A stretch of DNA of 64,000 bases from Monocercomonoides exilis. Lineage: Eukaryota; Preaxostyla; Oxymonadida; Polymastigidae. Shown here piece after piece: positions 23,801-34,900 of the stretch. Every line of letters starts with the position of its first letter. Positions within the stretch are counted from its first letter, which is position 1. The notes beneath the pieces are model-generated. The model was given only the letters and a program-made list of their open reading frames with translations, ran no database searches and was not told the DNA's origin. The DNA is taken from NCBI GenBank assembly GCA_001643675.2, contig LSRY02000032.1, positions 744,001 to 808,000 of the forward strand. The letters run 5' to 3'. Made by a program: the position numbers and the translations under genes.

Positions 23801-26386
23801 TATCCACGGGCAAAACCTTTGATTCTTGTCTTGAAGGCGTTCTTGTCCATTCACAAGATGAATGAGCCCTTCCACGGTGGAATGAGCGGGTACCCTCTTT
23901 CGCTGCTGGTCGTGTCGCATCTCCAGCAGTTCCGTCGCAACTTCGGCGAAGACCCAAACAAAGTGCCGCTCGGGCGCCTGCTCCTCACATTCTTCCAGCT
24001 CTATGGAGAATCCCCTGATTTGCCTCAGCCACCCTACGGCATCCCCCCCTTTTCCTCTCAGCGCTTTGCGATTTCTGTGCGGGGAAAGGGCAGGTATCTT
24101 GAATTGGATGAGCTGAAGAGCTCGCGAAGACTGCTGGTGGAGCGGATGGAGTATGCAGAGACGCCGCTGGTGGTGGAGGACCCGCTGGACCCGAACAACA
24201 ACACGTCGAGGTCGTGCTATTTGTATGCATACATCAAAGAGCTCTTTCTGAATGCATATCAGCAGCTCCTGTCTCCTCTTCCACCACCACTGTCTGCACA
24301 TGCACTGCAGCTAAGTGACAAGATAGTCAAAGAGAGGCTGAAGGCAAAGGGGATTGATGTGGAGAAAATGGCTGAGATGCAAATGAAAGAAGACAAACAG
24401 AAGGAGGCGATGATTGCTGTATTGTTTAACAAACAGATGGAGAAGCAGATGGCTGCAAGTGCAACTGCTCATACAGACTCAAAACCAGTGGTGCTTCATT
24501 TCCCTCCTCCATTCCACTACCCAAACGCCATTGTTCCTCATCTTTCTCATTCAGACTCTCATTCTTCTTCTCATTCTTCTCCTTCTTCTTCCTCTCTCTT
24601 AGTCTCTCTCACCAGCGAAGCCAACGAGCTGGCTGAAGCCGACGAAGAGTGGTGTGCTGCCTCTATTCTGGGGAAGATCATCAAAGTGTCACCTGGCTTC
24701 TCCAAGCGGCGCGTGGCGATGAACCAGTTCTTCAGCACTTCCTCCTTCTTTGTCGATCCACGCACACTCGCCCAGCTCTTCTCTTCTGGCTCTGCTGCTA
24801 CTGCTGCTACTGCTAATGCTGACCCTTCCAAACAGCTGCTGCCTCCTTCTCTTTCTTCTCCTTCCTCTCCTTCTCCTTCTCCTTCAGTGCTCTCTCAGAA
24901 CGCAACCACCCCTTCGTTTTCTGTGCTTGGCTCTTCAAACACTCCGAAGATTCCCGCTCCTCTTTCGTTCTCTTCGCAGTCAGTTGCTCGATTGCAGTCG
25001 CCAATCCAGCTGGCTCCTGCACACACCCCACAAAATATGGCACAGGGCAAGTATTCTTCCTCTTCCTCTCTCAAACAGACAGACTTCGCATATCACGCAG
25101 CAGGATCAGCCATTTCACGCGCCAGGAAGTTTGATCCATCCATTGCTCAGTCGATGAACCTGGCAAATGTGTCCACTTCAGGAATTATGTCTTCTTCTTC
25201 ATCTTCTTCCTCTCCATCCTCTTCCTCTTCCTCTTCTTCTTCACTTCAGTCCTCTTCCTCTCCATCAGCATCTACACAGTATCTGTCACCCTCAGCCTCA
25301 TCACCAATCCCTGGACTTGTCTCGGCCTCTTCGTCCACCAGGTGGAAAGAGCGGAGAGAGTATCAGCTGCGCCAGCGGTCACGCAGACTCGGGCAGCAGT
25401 TCGGAGAAGAGGCATTTGGGATGGAGGAGATGATGGAAGGGGACTCAGGATATGAGCAGCAGCAGTTGGAGTATGCGAATTCACTGATGGGAGGAGGAGG
25501 AGGAGGAGTGGGAAGTGGAGGAGGTGCTGGAGGAGGAGGAGGAGGTACAATGGGGGTGAGGGTGGGTGTAGGTGTGGGTGTGGCAGGAGGAATGGGAAGT
25601 ACAATGGGAGGAGGAATGGGAGGAGGGATGGGGCTGCAGATGTCGATGAGCGAGACCGAAGGGCAGATGGAGGACATCTACCCAGGCTCTGAGTATTCAA
25701 TGGGCGAAGACAGCGCAGTGGAGGACTCCTACATGGCTCCTATGCTGAAGGAGCAGCTGCAGTTCACAGGACAGTCTCCTGTTGCTCAAACAGCGGGTTA
25801 TCCTGACCGCTGGGCAGGGCTGCCTATCTCATCGTCTGCAGCATATTCTTCTCAGTCACAGGCTGCCTCTTCTTTGCTTCAGAAGTCCCACGCCAAGCTG
25901 TCCTCGCAGTCACCCGCGTTTTACCCGAACCAGTCTGCGTTTGGGGTGAGAGGAGGGCAGACGCCCACGTTTATGATGCCACAGCACACGTTCATCTCTT
26001 CTCATCAGCAGGGCTCTGGCTCACTCTCACTGGGCACATCGCCATCATTGGGTACACCGCAGACACTCACTCCACAGCCATACATGTCATCGCCCTTGTC
26101 TGCCTCCTCCACGTCGCTTGTTGCCTCGTCGCCTTCCTCGTCGATGTCTCCCCCGCTGACACTGGCAGGGACTGAGCAAGGATTCACTGCTGTTCCCTTT
26201 GCCTCGCTGCTGTCTGGCCATCAGATGCAGCACGGAATGATGTTTGCGGCCCATCAGCCACAGGGCGGGGAGCAGGCTGTGATGGAGCAGCAGTATGCGG
26301 GGGGTGGGCATATGAGGCATATGCGTGCGAATCAGAGTAACGACTTGTATGACATCAAGCAGCAGAACTTTTATGCGAAACGTTGA
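20885..26386 (+). CDS. TRF4/TENT4-like non-canonical poly(A) polymerase, giant insert-rich form
   Basis: An intronless frame of 1,833 aa from the ATG at 20885; a TTG six bases earlier is also open but less likely. The nucleotidyltransferase motif is YGSF...LPRSDVDFTIV near residues 526-545, giving two catalytic Asp; the third is probably in VHADIGYG near 948. It is followed by the family's central domain (RAKPLILVLKAFL, then PFHGGMSGYPLSLL near 1000). TRF4/PAPD5-type enzymes add short tails to nuclear RNAs for decay or maturation (known). About 400 residues are inserted between the second and third Asp, including Lys/Asp-rich and Ser-rich runs and a CPIC...CDC cluster near 663 that could bind zinc. 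The C-terminal 700 residues are low complexity: Ser runs, a Gly-rich stretch (25490-25640) and Gln/Pro. The usual length is 500-700 aa. Stop TGA. Confidence 0.8.
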   Translation: MSGLNQIQHRDKKISFMAQPFRQQKIGDETSIMLSQSPEHFSPSIPSPSTLLIKSLVSKHSEFPFTSNATFDASKIPLVSSKQLHSSFQHETSKTNSENGLSFVQTMDQNVQYQKQKKLYEGSSSSSITLRSPLNNSFDKNSKIQIQMNDSSDKTTTSSSQYSDGFQYSVKVPLSPLFQINHHFFLFFLSLQDTYSPLFPLSLDPTISSNSDIVSQVKHSRTASGDGLSKSKLKSRLLPMLIDEHSEAEGTETEEDIELDFPFESGFFSHPWLKSANGVYDYIDPFQITSDPNHPGQPIVSLVPAAFDSQIPTAVAKKIVKEDMDVLNPVQFSPMWRRELMRKSYPSLSKESASDSKVAPLPANTSSTTNTFNPSSNALHPFTPSLASPSVSLLPQLVYNESVQNRLALLTGERRIREELLSVEINNYIRFISLTKADCLARFFLVDRVSECVHAVDRIIQQERKLAGLHSSSASASDAEYGEASGDISSFESDEEESTSNAHSAQKQQQPRRRKRKKKDAVCLFVYGSFSSYLSLPRSDVDFTIVSAEQARYIRRTQRLIRGLFECWYGEQFTKGLQKQKQMLSKQIKGKKKEGKNGAKSKNKLTDEEVKEKEKDNKDNKDSKDDRGDQDSLFIPPEYVVWKSQLDQLTAQGVAMLRTAHASICPICGRVLFGELCDCETDVALRVDQLPVSSSPSKTPSPFASSTLSSSASSLNDRISFCDADDVINTRQLLSQPLSADLQHMLDFGLPIVRSEKVLKTPAHLMNPTSNDLIHFVNPSETEAINRLVCSSQALHSHLKTDTKSAVTSNTSNTPTSSPTSVNVHSSELANASSGSSSSTSVDPPPSSSSSSSSSSSSSTSSSSSHFTPLANHSPTQPPPSPHPSFLSSLSTHHFFLPAGPAPSHSDTLTFLEKLYKELLKTSLGSAAKFISTARVPIIKIDDPTTTVHADIGYGSLSGIVNTDFLRCILIVYPRAKPLILVLKAFLSIHKMNEPFHGGMSGYPLSLLVVSHLQQFRRNFGEDPNKVPLGRLLLTFFQLYGESPDLPQPPYGIPPFSSQRFAISVRGKGRYLELDELKSSRRLLVERMEYAETPLVVEDPLDPNNNTSRSCYLYAYIKELFLNAYQQLLSPLPPPLSAHALQLSDKIVKERLKAKGIDVEKMAEMQMKEDKQKEAMIAVLFNKQMEKQMAASATAHTDSKPVVLHFPPPFHYPNAIVPHLSHSDSHSSSHSSPSSSSLLVSLTSEANELAEADEEWCAASILGKIIKVSPGFSKRRVAMNQFFSTSSFFVDPRTLAQLFSSGSAATAATANADPSKQLLPPSLSSPSSPSPSPSVLSQNATTPSFSVLGSSNTPKIPAPLSFSSQSVARLQSPIQLAPAHTPQNMAQGKYSSSSSLKQTDFAYHAAGSAISRARKFDPSIAQSMNLANVSTSGIMSSSSSSSSPSSSSSSSSSLQSSSSPSASTQYLSPSASSPIPGLVSASSSTRWKERREYQLRQRSRRLGQQFGEEAFGMEEMMEGDSGYEQQQLEYANSLMGGGGGGVGSGGGAGGGGGGTMGVRVGVGVGVAGGMGSTMGGGMGGGMGLQMSMSETEGQMEDIYPGSEYSMGEDSAVEDSYMAPMLKEQLQFTGQSPVAQTAGYPDRWAGLPISSSAAYSSQSQAASSLLQKSHAKLSSQSPAFYPNQSAFGVRGGQTPTFMMPQHTFISSHQQGSGSLSLGTSPSLGTPQTLTPQPYMSSPLSASSTSLVASSPSSSMSPPLTLAGTEQGFTAVPFASLLSGHQMQHGMMFAAHQPQGGEQAVMEQQYAGGGHMRHMRANQSNDLYDIKQQNFYAKR

Positions 26387-26903
26387 GAGAGAAAGTAAGG
26401 AAAGAGGACAAGAGAAGCCAGATTTGCGTTATGAATTGTTTTATCATATTGTTTATTGCTTTGTTGCATTTATTCTATTTTATATTTTATATTTTATATT
26501 GTTGGATTATTATTATTATGTGTATTATTCAAAAGAATATCTCACTTATTTTTGAAATTTCTTTTAACTTTTCAGTTTTTGTGAAAATAGAAAATAATAG
26601 AATTTTCTCTAATTTATTTTTCATTTTAACTTTATCATTTATTTGTTTTGTTCAAGTAGTTTGCATGTAATTCTTAGTTATAATTTTTTGTTCTTCTTTT
26701 CACTTATTTGATTATGTTGATTTTCTCTTTTTTCTTTTTTTTTTTTTTTTAATGAAACACAAAAGAAATACATGATGACTTTCTTCATCAAAAGAATGAA
26801 TTCAAATTAATTTAATTAATGTTATGTAAAGAATGAAATGCTTGCTTTCCTATTCTTGATGAATCAAACCATTATATCACCCATCAGAAATTAAAACAAG
26901 CTT
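26387..26903. other. A+T-rich spacer
   Basis: 517 bp with T runs (13 T near 26737) and no gene that I can support. It holds the 3' end of the nucleotidyltransferase transcript and the promoter of the following histone-fold gene. Confidence 0.55.
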
Positions 26904-27866
26904 ATGTCAAAAAATGTCACTGTTGCAAAAGGTTTGACTCGTACATTGTTCATCTATAAATTAATGTTGATGCGGCATATAAATATTGTAAATATGAAGG
27001 GTCGATAAAAGCATTGCTTCAAGCGAATTTACCATCTGGGATACGATTTTCTCAAGATGCAGAATCAATTCTTGCAAAAGCAATTACCGGTTTGCATTAG
27101 AAATTTTTGTCTGATTAATTTAATTTTTTTGATGTATTTTTATGCTGGTTAAGTATTTGTGAGCAGTATTTCAAATCTTGCAAATACCACTTCCTCCGAA
27201 CAAAGTCGAAAGACAATAATACCCGAAGACATATCAGATGCTTGCAATGTATGATTTATATTTGTTCTAAAAAATATTATGTCCTGCTTTCTGTAGAAAT
27301 TGGGGTTTTCATCATTTTTAAAAGATACCCGCGTTATGCAGATGGAATCAGCTGAAAAGCAATCTGTTTGCAATTCATTGTTTATCTTATATAGCTTTTC
27401 ATTTTTTTCCAAAAATATAAAAGAAAACAAAACTTGCTTCTAAAAGAATGGGGAAAAAGCAATATTCAGCTGAGATGATTCAAGAACAAAAAGCACTCCT
27501 CGCAAAGGTTTTTTGACTTTTGTATTTTTCATTATTATGCATATTTTTATCAAGGCAAAAGCTGATTTTAAAAACTCAACGCCTCTACAAACTTCTATTT
27601 CTCTTTCAGACTCATCTCCATCTTCATCTTCATCATTGATTCCTTCATTTCCTGGTGTAGAAAGTTCTGTTCGCACCCAACAAACGATATTGTCAGGCGG
27701 AATTGCTTCTCCATCTCTTCAAAAATCAAATCTCAATTCATCTCAAAATCCAATTTCACCAGCAAATACATCTGAGTCATTGCCTCAGATTCAACAAATC
27801 CCTGAATCAGAAATCGATAGTTTACCAACGATACCCTCATTTACTGAATTTTTACAAACGCAATAA
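26904..27866 (+). CDS. POLE3: Histone-fold protein, POLE3/Dpb4 (CHRAC17)-like
   Basis: Preferred model of six exons: 26904-26931, 27000-27089, 27154-27248, 27297-27379, 27447-27507, 27555-27866; 222 aa. POLE3/Dpb4 is the H2B-like partner in DNA polymerase epsilon and in CHRAC remodellers. Exons 1-4 give an NF-YB/POLE3 histone fold: SIKALLQANLPSG (helix 1), SQDAESILAKAITVFVSSIS (helix 2, the AxVFV pattern being POLE3-like), SRKTIIPEDISDAC (loop 2 and helix 3), then KLGFSSFLKD. The remaining 120 residues are a short Lys-rich helix and a Ser/Pro-rich tail. The fourth intron (27380-27446) is the least certain: without it the histone-fold gene stops at 27443 and a separate 123-aa protein begins at 27448. 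NF-YB is the main alternative family. Confidence 0.65.
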
Positions 27867-27917
27867 TTTTATTTTTTATTTTTTTTGAAAAAAATCAATA
27901 AAAAATATTCAAAAAAA

Positions 27918-27999
27918 CGCACTGAGCAGGATTTGAACCTACGCGGGATAAACCCAGCAGATTTCGAGTCTGCCGCCTTAACCACTCGGCCATCAGTGC
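27918..27999 (-). tRNA. tRNA-Ser(CGA)
   Basis: 82 nt on the minus strand. The acceptor stem GCACTGA pairs with TCAGTGC and is followed by discriminator G. The D-arm carries the A box TGGCCGAGTGG, the anticodon stem GCAGA/TCTGC encloses the loop CTCGAAA with anticodon CGA, a long variable arm follows, and the T-arm has the B box GGTTCAAATCC. The long variable arm and anticodon both fit serine. No intron and no encoded CCA. T-rich sequence follows on the minus strand, as for a pol III terminator. It lies between the two histone-fold genes. Confidence 0.95.
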
Positions 28000-28201
28000 T
28001 CTGAGAAAAAAGGCTTTTTCTTTAGCAATTAAAAGCCTAACAATAAAAAATTTCAATTTTTGTTTAAATTTGAGTGAAATTAAATCCATTCTGGAAAAAA
28101 TATTTCAATTTTGTTTTGAAAAAAACATTTTCAACTTTTTATTTTTTTGTTTTGAACTATTTCAAATATTTTGTGTTTGAGGGATATTTTTTCATGTTAT
28201 A

Positions 28202-28858
28202 ATGGATTTCGATCTTTCAAATAAAAATCTCTCTTTTGTTAGATATTGCATTTGAAACATATAAATGGTCTTCATAGCATTTTATATTTTATATCACATA
28301 AAAACGTTTTTCTTTTGAATGTACAATATTTATGTATCCGATATTTTTATTGATTTTTATGAAATGCAATAAATAATTTTTTGTAAATGTAGTTGGAAGA
28401 AGAACTTGATGCAGATTTGCAGCGTGAAGCTCCATCTAAAAATAAAGCGAAATCAACTATTTTTCCTGAGCCAAGGATTAAACGAATTATGCTTGAAAAT
28501 GAAGAAATCGGAAGGATTAGTGCTCAATCCGTAACTTTGCTTTGTGTGTTCAAGATTGAATAGCTCGCGTATATAAATTATTCGTGTTATTTTATTGTAG
28601 CTAAATTATGTGAGGTATTTGGTGAAGAATTGATCCAAAAATGCGTTCAAAAAGCGAAGTCAGAAGACAAATCTGTCATTAAACAAGATGATCTGTATGC
28701 GATTTATTTTATGAGATATTGAACAATCTGATTTCTTTTGTGATATGTTTAAATCTGTGATTTGTTTTGATTTCTTGTTGAATAGAAATTCAATCTTGAA
28801 GGAAAATCCAGAATATGCATTCCTTAAAGACAAATTAGATGAAATCGATGCATCTTGA
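28202..28858 (+). CDS. POLE4: Histone-fold protein, POLE4/Dpb3 (CHRAC15)-like
   Basis: Four exons: 28202-28237, 28393-28543, 28601-28694, 28786-28858; 117 aa. This is an H2A/NF-YC-type histone fold: PEPRIKRIMLENEEIGRIS (helix 1 and loop), SVTLLSKLCEVFGEELIQKC (helix 2, rebuilt across the second intron), KSVIKQDDL (loop 2 and helix 3) and the POLE4-typical ending YAFLKDKLDE. The expected partner is a POLE3-type protein, and one is coded 0.3 kb upstream on the same strand. The pair acts in the pol epsilon holoenzyme or CHRAC (known); here that is inference. The first exon (12 codons) is the weakest part of the model. NC2-alpha or NF-YC are alternatives. Introns are 155, 57 and 91 nt. Stop TGA. 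Confidence 0.75.
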
Positions 28859-29119
28859 ACATTTCATATCCTCTATGCAGTTTTCAGAATTATTTATCCT
28901 GTTGGATCCCAGCCTTTACAACAAAATTTTTCAATTAAAGTTTATTTTTTCGTTGAAATCAAAAGTCAATTGACGATTTATTGGCTCAAAATTATTATTT
29001 CAGTATTAACAATTGTTGCATCAGACGTTTTATGTATTTTGAATATTTAAAACTATTGGAGAAATCCCCTTATTCTTATATTTTTGTTGAAAGTCAAATT
29101 TAAAAATATTAATTTTGCT

Positions 29120-31193
29120 ATGAACAGACCGTCAACCTCAATAACTTCTTCTCGCTCTTCAACTAGTATGAAATTATTGTGTATATGTTTGTTTGTTATA
29201 AAGTTTTGTCAATTTGTTTATTGTAGTTCCTCTTCAACCGAAAACCGCTATTATACGAGCTTCTACAAAAGATAAGTCATTATTTATAACACCCAGAGGT
29301 GCATCAGCATTTCGCTATCATGTCCCACAATCGATAGAATACGACCCCACGCCAAAAACATATCCTTCTGGTTTTATTCTTCCTGAAGAGCATCGCTCAA
29401 CTGAAGGATTGATTCCAGAGATGCTTTTTGAACAAGTTGACGGAGAAACAAACAAATTTATACCTCAAGAAGGCAATATATTTGAATCAGAATTAAAGCC
29501 TTTACCTCAGATTATTTCTTCTGAAAGTGGACCAACATATTATTCTGATTCCAGACCAAATACAGATGCTTCCGTTCGACAAACAAAACGCTCTTCTTTG
29601 AGAGGTTCTAATTCTGCGTTTTCAACATCAATAAGAGCGTCTGCAGCCAAATACGTGCCACGTGATCTATTTCAAGATTTGAGAAAAGAAAGTGAGAATG
29701 TTGGAATTGATCCGGATAAAGCGTCTCAGTGGCTTTCTGTTAATCGCTACAACGATGTGTTGAATGAAAAAATGGAAAAAGAATTTGAATCAGACACGTT
29801 TGGCGCTGATGAAGTTGTGATTGGTGGACCTTCTGTGTTATCTCGAAGGCCAATCACAGCAAGATCCACAGCTTCGAGACATATTCGACCTATTTCTGCA
29901 TCCACCAGTTCACTAGCTACACGTCGCTCGGTCACATCTCCTTCTTCTGTAACAACTTCACCTACTTCACTTTTTACTTCAGCTAATTCTGCAAACTCTG
30001 GCATTTCACCTTCATCATCTGAATTTCCGCTGAAATCATCCACTCCATCTGCATCTGCATCTTCATCTTCTTTGCCTTCTTCATCATCCATTTCACAGCC
30101 TCTTCGCAACTCCACTGCGAGCAATGCTCATCTTCCAGCTGCATCTGCTGCTTCACGCTCAACATTTTCCACTTTATTTTCATTCGATCGGCCTTCAACA
30201 GCTGGCTTCATTCATCACAACCCAACAAAGCCAGAAGAATCGTCGATTGACATGGCTGCACAGAAGCGTCAAAGCCTTTCGCGTGTTTCACAGAGGCGGA
30301 TGCTGAACGTGGAGCAGGCAAGGACTGCTTGGACGGCACATACTGCCAGACAGCAGGAGTTCTCGGCGTGGAGGTCAGAGGTGAGGGTAAGAGGCACAGC
30401 CGAGGGAATTTGCACTCGCCCTACTACTACTGCAGCAGGCATTCAGCAGGCACCAACAGACTCATTTAGCAACGTTAGCAGCAGAAGAGGCTCATCACGC
30501 CAAACAGGAACTGCAGCTTCGTCGGCTGGAGGCAGACAGAAAGTGTCGCTTCAAGCTTATTCTCCACTGAAATATCGCACATCAGAAGAGGTTCTCTCAT
30601 CTATTTATCAGCCTTCTTCAGGAACTTCTGCGCCGACCGGACAAATTGAAGCGGAGCAGCTGCTTTCTTCCATGTCATATGCTAATACGCGGAACCGAGG
30701 CTCGACACAATCTTCATTTGGCACAAGTCTTGCACTTCGACGAGATGGCACGCCAGCCTCTCCTCTTCTGCGCCCCATTCCTCCAGCACGCCCTGCAGAC
30801 TTGCTGGGAAGCCGGACGCTGCTGCACAATCCACAGGCGATTATCGATCCAAAAGGTGATGCGCAGCCGCGGCTGTCATCTCCGCTGTTTGGGATGAGCA
30901 GAAGACTGTCCATTCCACAGACCATCCACCAGAGGGCATCAGAGGTGGAGCCAACTCCATTTGGAGAAAGAGAGATCAGAGAGTTCACTCAGACACGGCG
31001 ATCGAATGCGAACAGTCGCTTGGGAAGAGGAACTGCTGGTGAAGGAATGGAGCAAAGAGACTCTTCTGAATTAGGGGGATCTTTTGCGAGAGAGAGGAGT
31101 GATGATACGGCGAGTGTTGATTCTGATTGGACTGTGCTTACTGGGCAAGAGAAGGAAGTCAAGAACGATGAAATTTTGCCTTTTGATTTGTGA
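29120..31193 (+). CDS. Unrecognised Ser/Thr-rich protein
   Basis: Two exons: 29120-29165 and 29227-31193, with a 61-nt intron; 670 aa. I do not recognise the family. The N-terminal 130 residues look most ordered (ITPRGASAFRYHVP, YPSGFILPEEH). A Ser/Ala/Thr-rich low-complexity segment follows (about 29850-30130), then a region rich in Arg, Gln and Ser with a short helix (RRMLNVEQARTAWTAHTARQ) and an acidic C-terminus (DSDWTVLTG). No transmembrane segment, signal peptide or catalytic motif is visible. The stop is 170 bp before the outer edge of the left arm of the large inverted repeat. Confidence 0.7.
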
Positions 31194-31362
31194 GGTTGCA
31201 AGCAAACAAAAGGGAATTGTAATATTTTAAAAGCGCTTTATTCCTTTGAAGAATGAAAGCCACAAAAGGGTCTTTTTACAACATTCTCTTCCTTTCTGTA
31301 GATTTATTAAAAGGCTCATCATTTTTCATTTTTTTAAAATTTTCTTCAGCTTTTATTTTTAA
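31194..31362. other. Spacer outside the left palindrome arm
   Basis: 169 bp of A+T-rich sequence between the stop of the Ser/Thr-rich gene and the outer breakpoint of the left arm at 31363. No feature seen. Confidence 0.5.
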
Positions 31363-31980
31363 TTATCTCGAATATTTATAACCTTTCTTTTCAGTCATTT
31401 CGAAGTATGTTTTTGCTGCCATAGCTAATGGAACAGGGAATGAAATAAATGTGTGTTTTGATTGCAACATTTTCTTTTGAGGATACAAAAACACAAGTTC
31501 TGTGATTATTACGTGTTGTTCAGGAGATGGTTGAGGCAAAAGGATGAGAATCCAGTTGCTCAACAAAAGAAAAAGAAATGCATATACAATACAAACAGAA
31601 ATACAAATAGAAATACAAAAAACATAAACAAAAGGGATAATATAGTTCTTGATACATACACACAAACGAGCAAAAAATGTATGGTTCAATCATCAAGCAA
31701 AACAATGTGCACATTCAAAAGAGAACAACAACAACAACAAAACAAAATCAAACAGGATGCACATTACAAACATATCAAGCGAATGGATTGGAAAGGAAAT
31801 CAATCAAAATGAAATGATATTCTTTATTCTTTGATTTCTCCATTTTGGAATGGAAAATCAACAGCTTCATCAGCCATTCATTCATTTTTGTCTCTTTTTC
31901 CCCCAACAAAATGAAGAATGGCTGAGCCAAATGAAATGAAATAGAATATTTAGTTCCTTTTTATTTTGCACCTTTTTTTC

Positions 31981-34900
31981 CTAATCACCATTCAAGCTCT
32001 GGATGAGGGCGTTGAAGGCAGAGTTCGGGTTGGCGAGGAGGCGTGCCGGCGTGTCCATCTCCTCCACCTGCCCTTGGCTCATCACCATGATCCGGTCGCT
32101 GTGCATGATCGTGTTCAGCCGGTGCGCAATCACAATCACCGTCTGCTCCACAAACACCCGCCGGATCGTGTTCTGGATTTTGGCGTCTGTCTCCACATCC
32201 ACATTCGCGGTCGCCTCGTCCATAATCACAATCTTGCACTTGTTCAGCATCGCCCGCCCGAAGCAGATCAGCTGCCGCTGCCCGGCGCTGAAGTTCGATC
32301 CGCCCTCTGCCATCTGCGTGTCCAGCCCATACTCCAGCCCCGCCACAATCTCCTTCATCTCAATCAGCTCCAGCACCTCCCAGATCTCGTCGTCGCTGCA
32401 CCTGCCCCCGATGTCCAGGTTGTATCTGAGTGTCCCCGTGAACAGAGTGGGATCTTGTGGAATGATCGCAATCGACCGCCGCACTCTCCCCAGACTCACT
32501 TTCGAGATGTCCACCCCGTCGATCAGCACCCGCCCGCTGTTCGGCTCCTCGTTCGGGTCTGCCTCAATCGGAAACCCTGTGCTCACATCAATCATCGTCG
32601 GCTGCAGCGATGGATCCAGCTCCACCAGCCGGAACAGCGCAAACAGCAAAGAAGATTTTCCAGCACCTGTCCGCCCACACACCCCGATCTTCTCCCCTGC
32701 CCGCAGCGAGAACGACACATCCCGCAGCACAAACTGCAGCCCCGGCCGATATCTGAAAGTGACATGCTCATACTCCACTTTCCCTTCTGCCGGCCACTCT
32801 TTCGGCGGCTCAATTGCTCCTCCTTTCTTTGTGTGATCTTTCTCCTGCGGCAGCTGCGTCGAGTAGAACTTGATCCGCTGGTACCCCGTCATCCGCGAGT
32901 CCAGCTCCACATTCTGCTGCACAATCTGCTGCCCCAGCATGCAGAACGTGATCGCCGACGAGATCGCCACCCCCAGCTTCGCCGGCTCCATGTAGAACCA
33001 CCCCAGCACAATCACCCCCACCATCAGCACCGTCGACACCAACGACGACAGCACCGTCGCCCACTTCTGCCCTTCCCGGAACAGCACAAACCGCACATTC
33101 CACTCGTCGTTCAGCCCGTAGAACCGCTCCCTCCACCGCTCCTCCAGGTGGTACGACCGGATCGTCGACAGCCCCGCCCCGCTCACCGTCTCGCTGAACA
33201 CCGACAGCACCGGCGACCGCGACATCGACTCCAGCCGCTGCAGATTCCGCGACGCACGCGAGTAGATGCTCAGGATGACGTAATACACAACAAGCGCCGG
33301 AAGCCCAATCGCCAGGAAGAACACCGTGTCCACCGCCACAATCACCACCTGCCCCACCAGCCCCAGCCACATCGACACCACCTGCAGCAGCTGCGACAGC
33401 AACTGCTGGTCCACCTGCGGCACATCCCCCGTAAACCGGTTCAGGATCCGCCCCATCGGCGTCGTGTCAAAGAACGACGACGGGCAGTGCATCACACTCT
33501 CCAGCAGCTCCTTGTGGATCTTCCTGTTCGACCTGCCCGACATCGGCCGCACAACAGCAGCCCGGATCAGCAGCAGCACCAGCACCCCCGCTGCCAGCAG
33601 CCCGTAGATCCCGATCTTCCACTCGTACGACACAGATGGGTATTGAGACGCCGTCCCAATCACCCCCACCCAGTACGACCCCATCGTTATCGCCCCGTCT
33701 GCCGCCACCATCAGCACCACAAACGGCACAATCCCCCACCCCGGCAGCAGCGACACCAGATACTCCCAGTAGACCTTCAGCGGCACCGACCCTGTCTCCT
33801 GCTCCTCCTCTGTCATCATGTGCTTCCCTGCCTCTGACCCCTCCTCCTCGCTCTCCTCTCCTCCTTTGCTGCTCCCTGCCTTTCCCCGCGCCATCTCCTC
33901 TCTCCTCTTCCTCGACTTCATCCCTGCCGATTTCCCTCCCTTTTTGTGATGATGGCTGCGGTGGTGGTGATGATGATGCTCATCTTTGCCTTCACCACTA
34001 TTTCCCTCCTCTTCATCATTATCGTCCTCGCCATCGTCATCCTCGTCGTTGTCGCTGTGGCTCGATCGGATGATGTACTCGCTGAAGTCGATCCCCCGCT
34101 CCCGCAGCTCCTTCTCCGTCCCTTGCGCTGCAATCCTTCCTCCACCCAGCAGGATGATGTTGTCTGCCCGGTCCAGATACTGCAGCTGGTTCGTCATCAG
34201 CAGCACCGTCTTCCCTCTGCTCTTCAGCGTCCCCACAATGCACTCCTCAAACAGATACCGCCCCACATGCGCATCCACCGCCGACAGCGGGTCGTCCAGG
34301 ATGTAGATGTCTCTGTCCGAGTACACTGCCCGCGCCAGCTGAATGCGCGCCTTCTGCCCGCCACTCAGATTCACCCCTTTCTCCCCAATCTCTGTCTGGT
34401 CCCCTGCCGCAAACAGCTTCAGGTCGCTCTCCAGCGCACACACACGGATCGCCTCCCTGTACTTCTCCTCCTCAAACGCACACCCAAACGTGATGTTCCC
34501 CCGCACCGTGTTGTTGTTGATCCACGCTGTCTGCGCACAGTACGACACCTCCCCATCCACCTCCACCTTCCCGCTCACTTTCTCCGCATCTGCAATGATC
34601 GCCGCCCCCAGCGACGACTTCCCAGACCCCACACCCCCAACCACCATCGTCAGCGTCCCTTTCTTCAGCACCACATTCACATCCCGCAGAACAGGCTCGT
34701 TCTTTCTCCCTTCCGAAGGCGACACAGAAGGCGTGGGTGTTGGGCTGGGCGATGCCGACGAAAACGGTGTGCTGGAGAAGATCGGTGTGGGTGCAAGCGC
34801 AGGAGTAGAAAACACAGAGTGCGGAAGCCCTGGCGTGGCTGCCGGCGACGAAACCCCGTCGCACGAGGCAGTCGTCGGCGTCGGCACAAACACAGACACT

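Noticed and set aside
22239-25700. Overlapping frames on both strands within the TENT4-like gene
   Set aside because: All are low-complexity shadows of the Ser, Gly and Gln-rich coding sequence and contain no domain.
31966-33837. Long plus-strand frame (623 codons) opposite the transporter's last exon, and its mirror at 51626-53497
   Set aside because: It is antisense to the conserved NBD2/TMD2 coding sequence and is composed of Arg/His/Pro/Leu, the usual result of reading a high-GC3 gene backwards.
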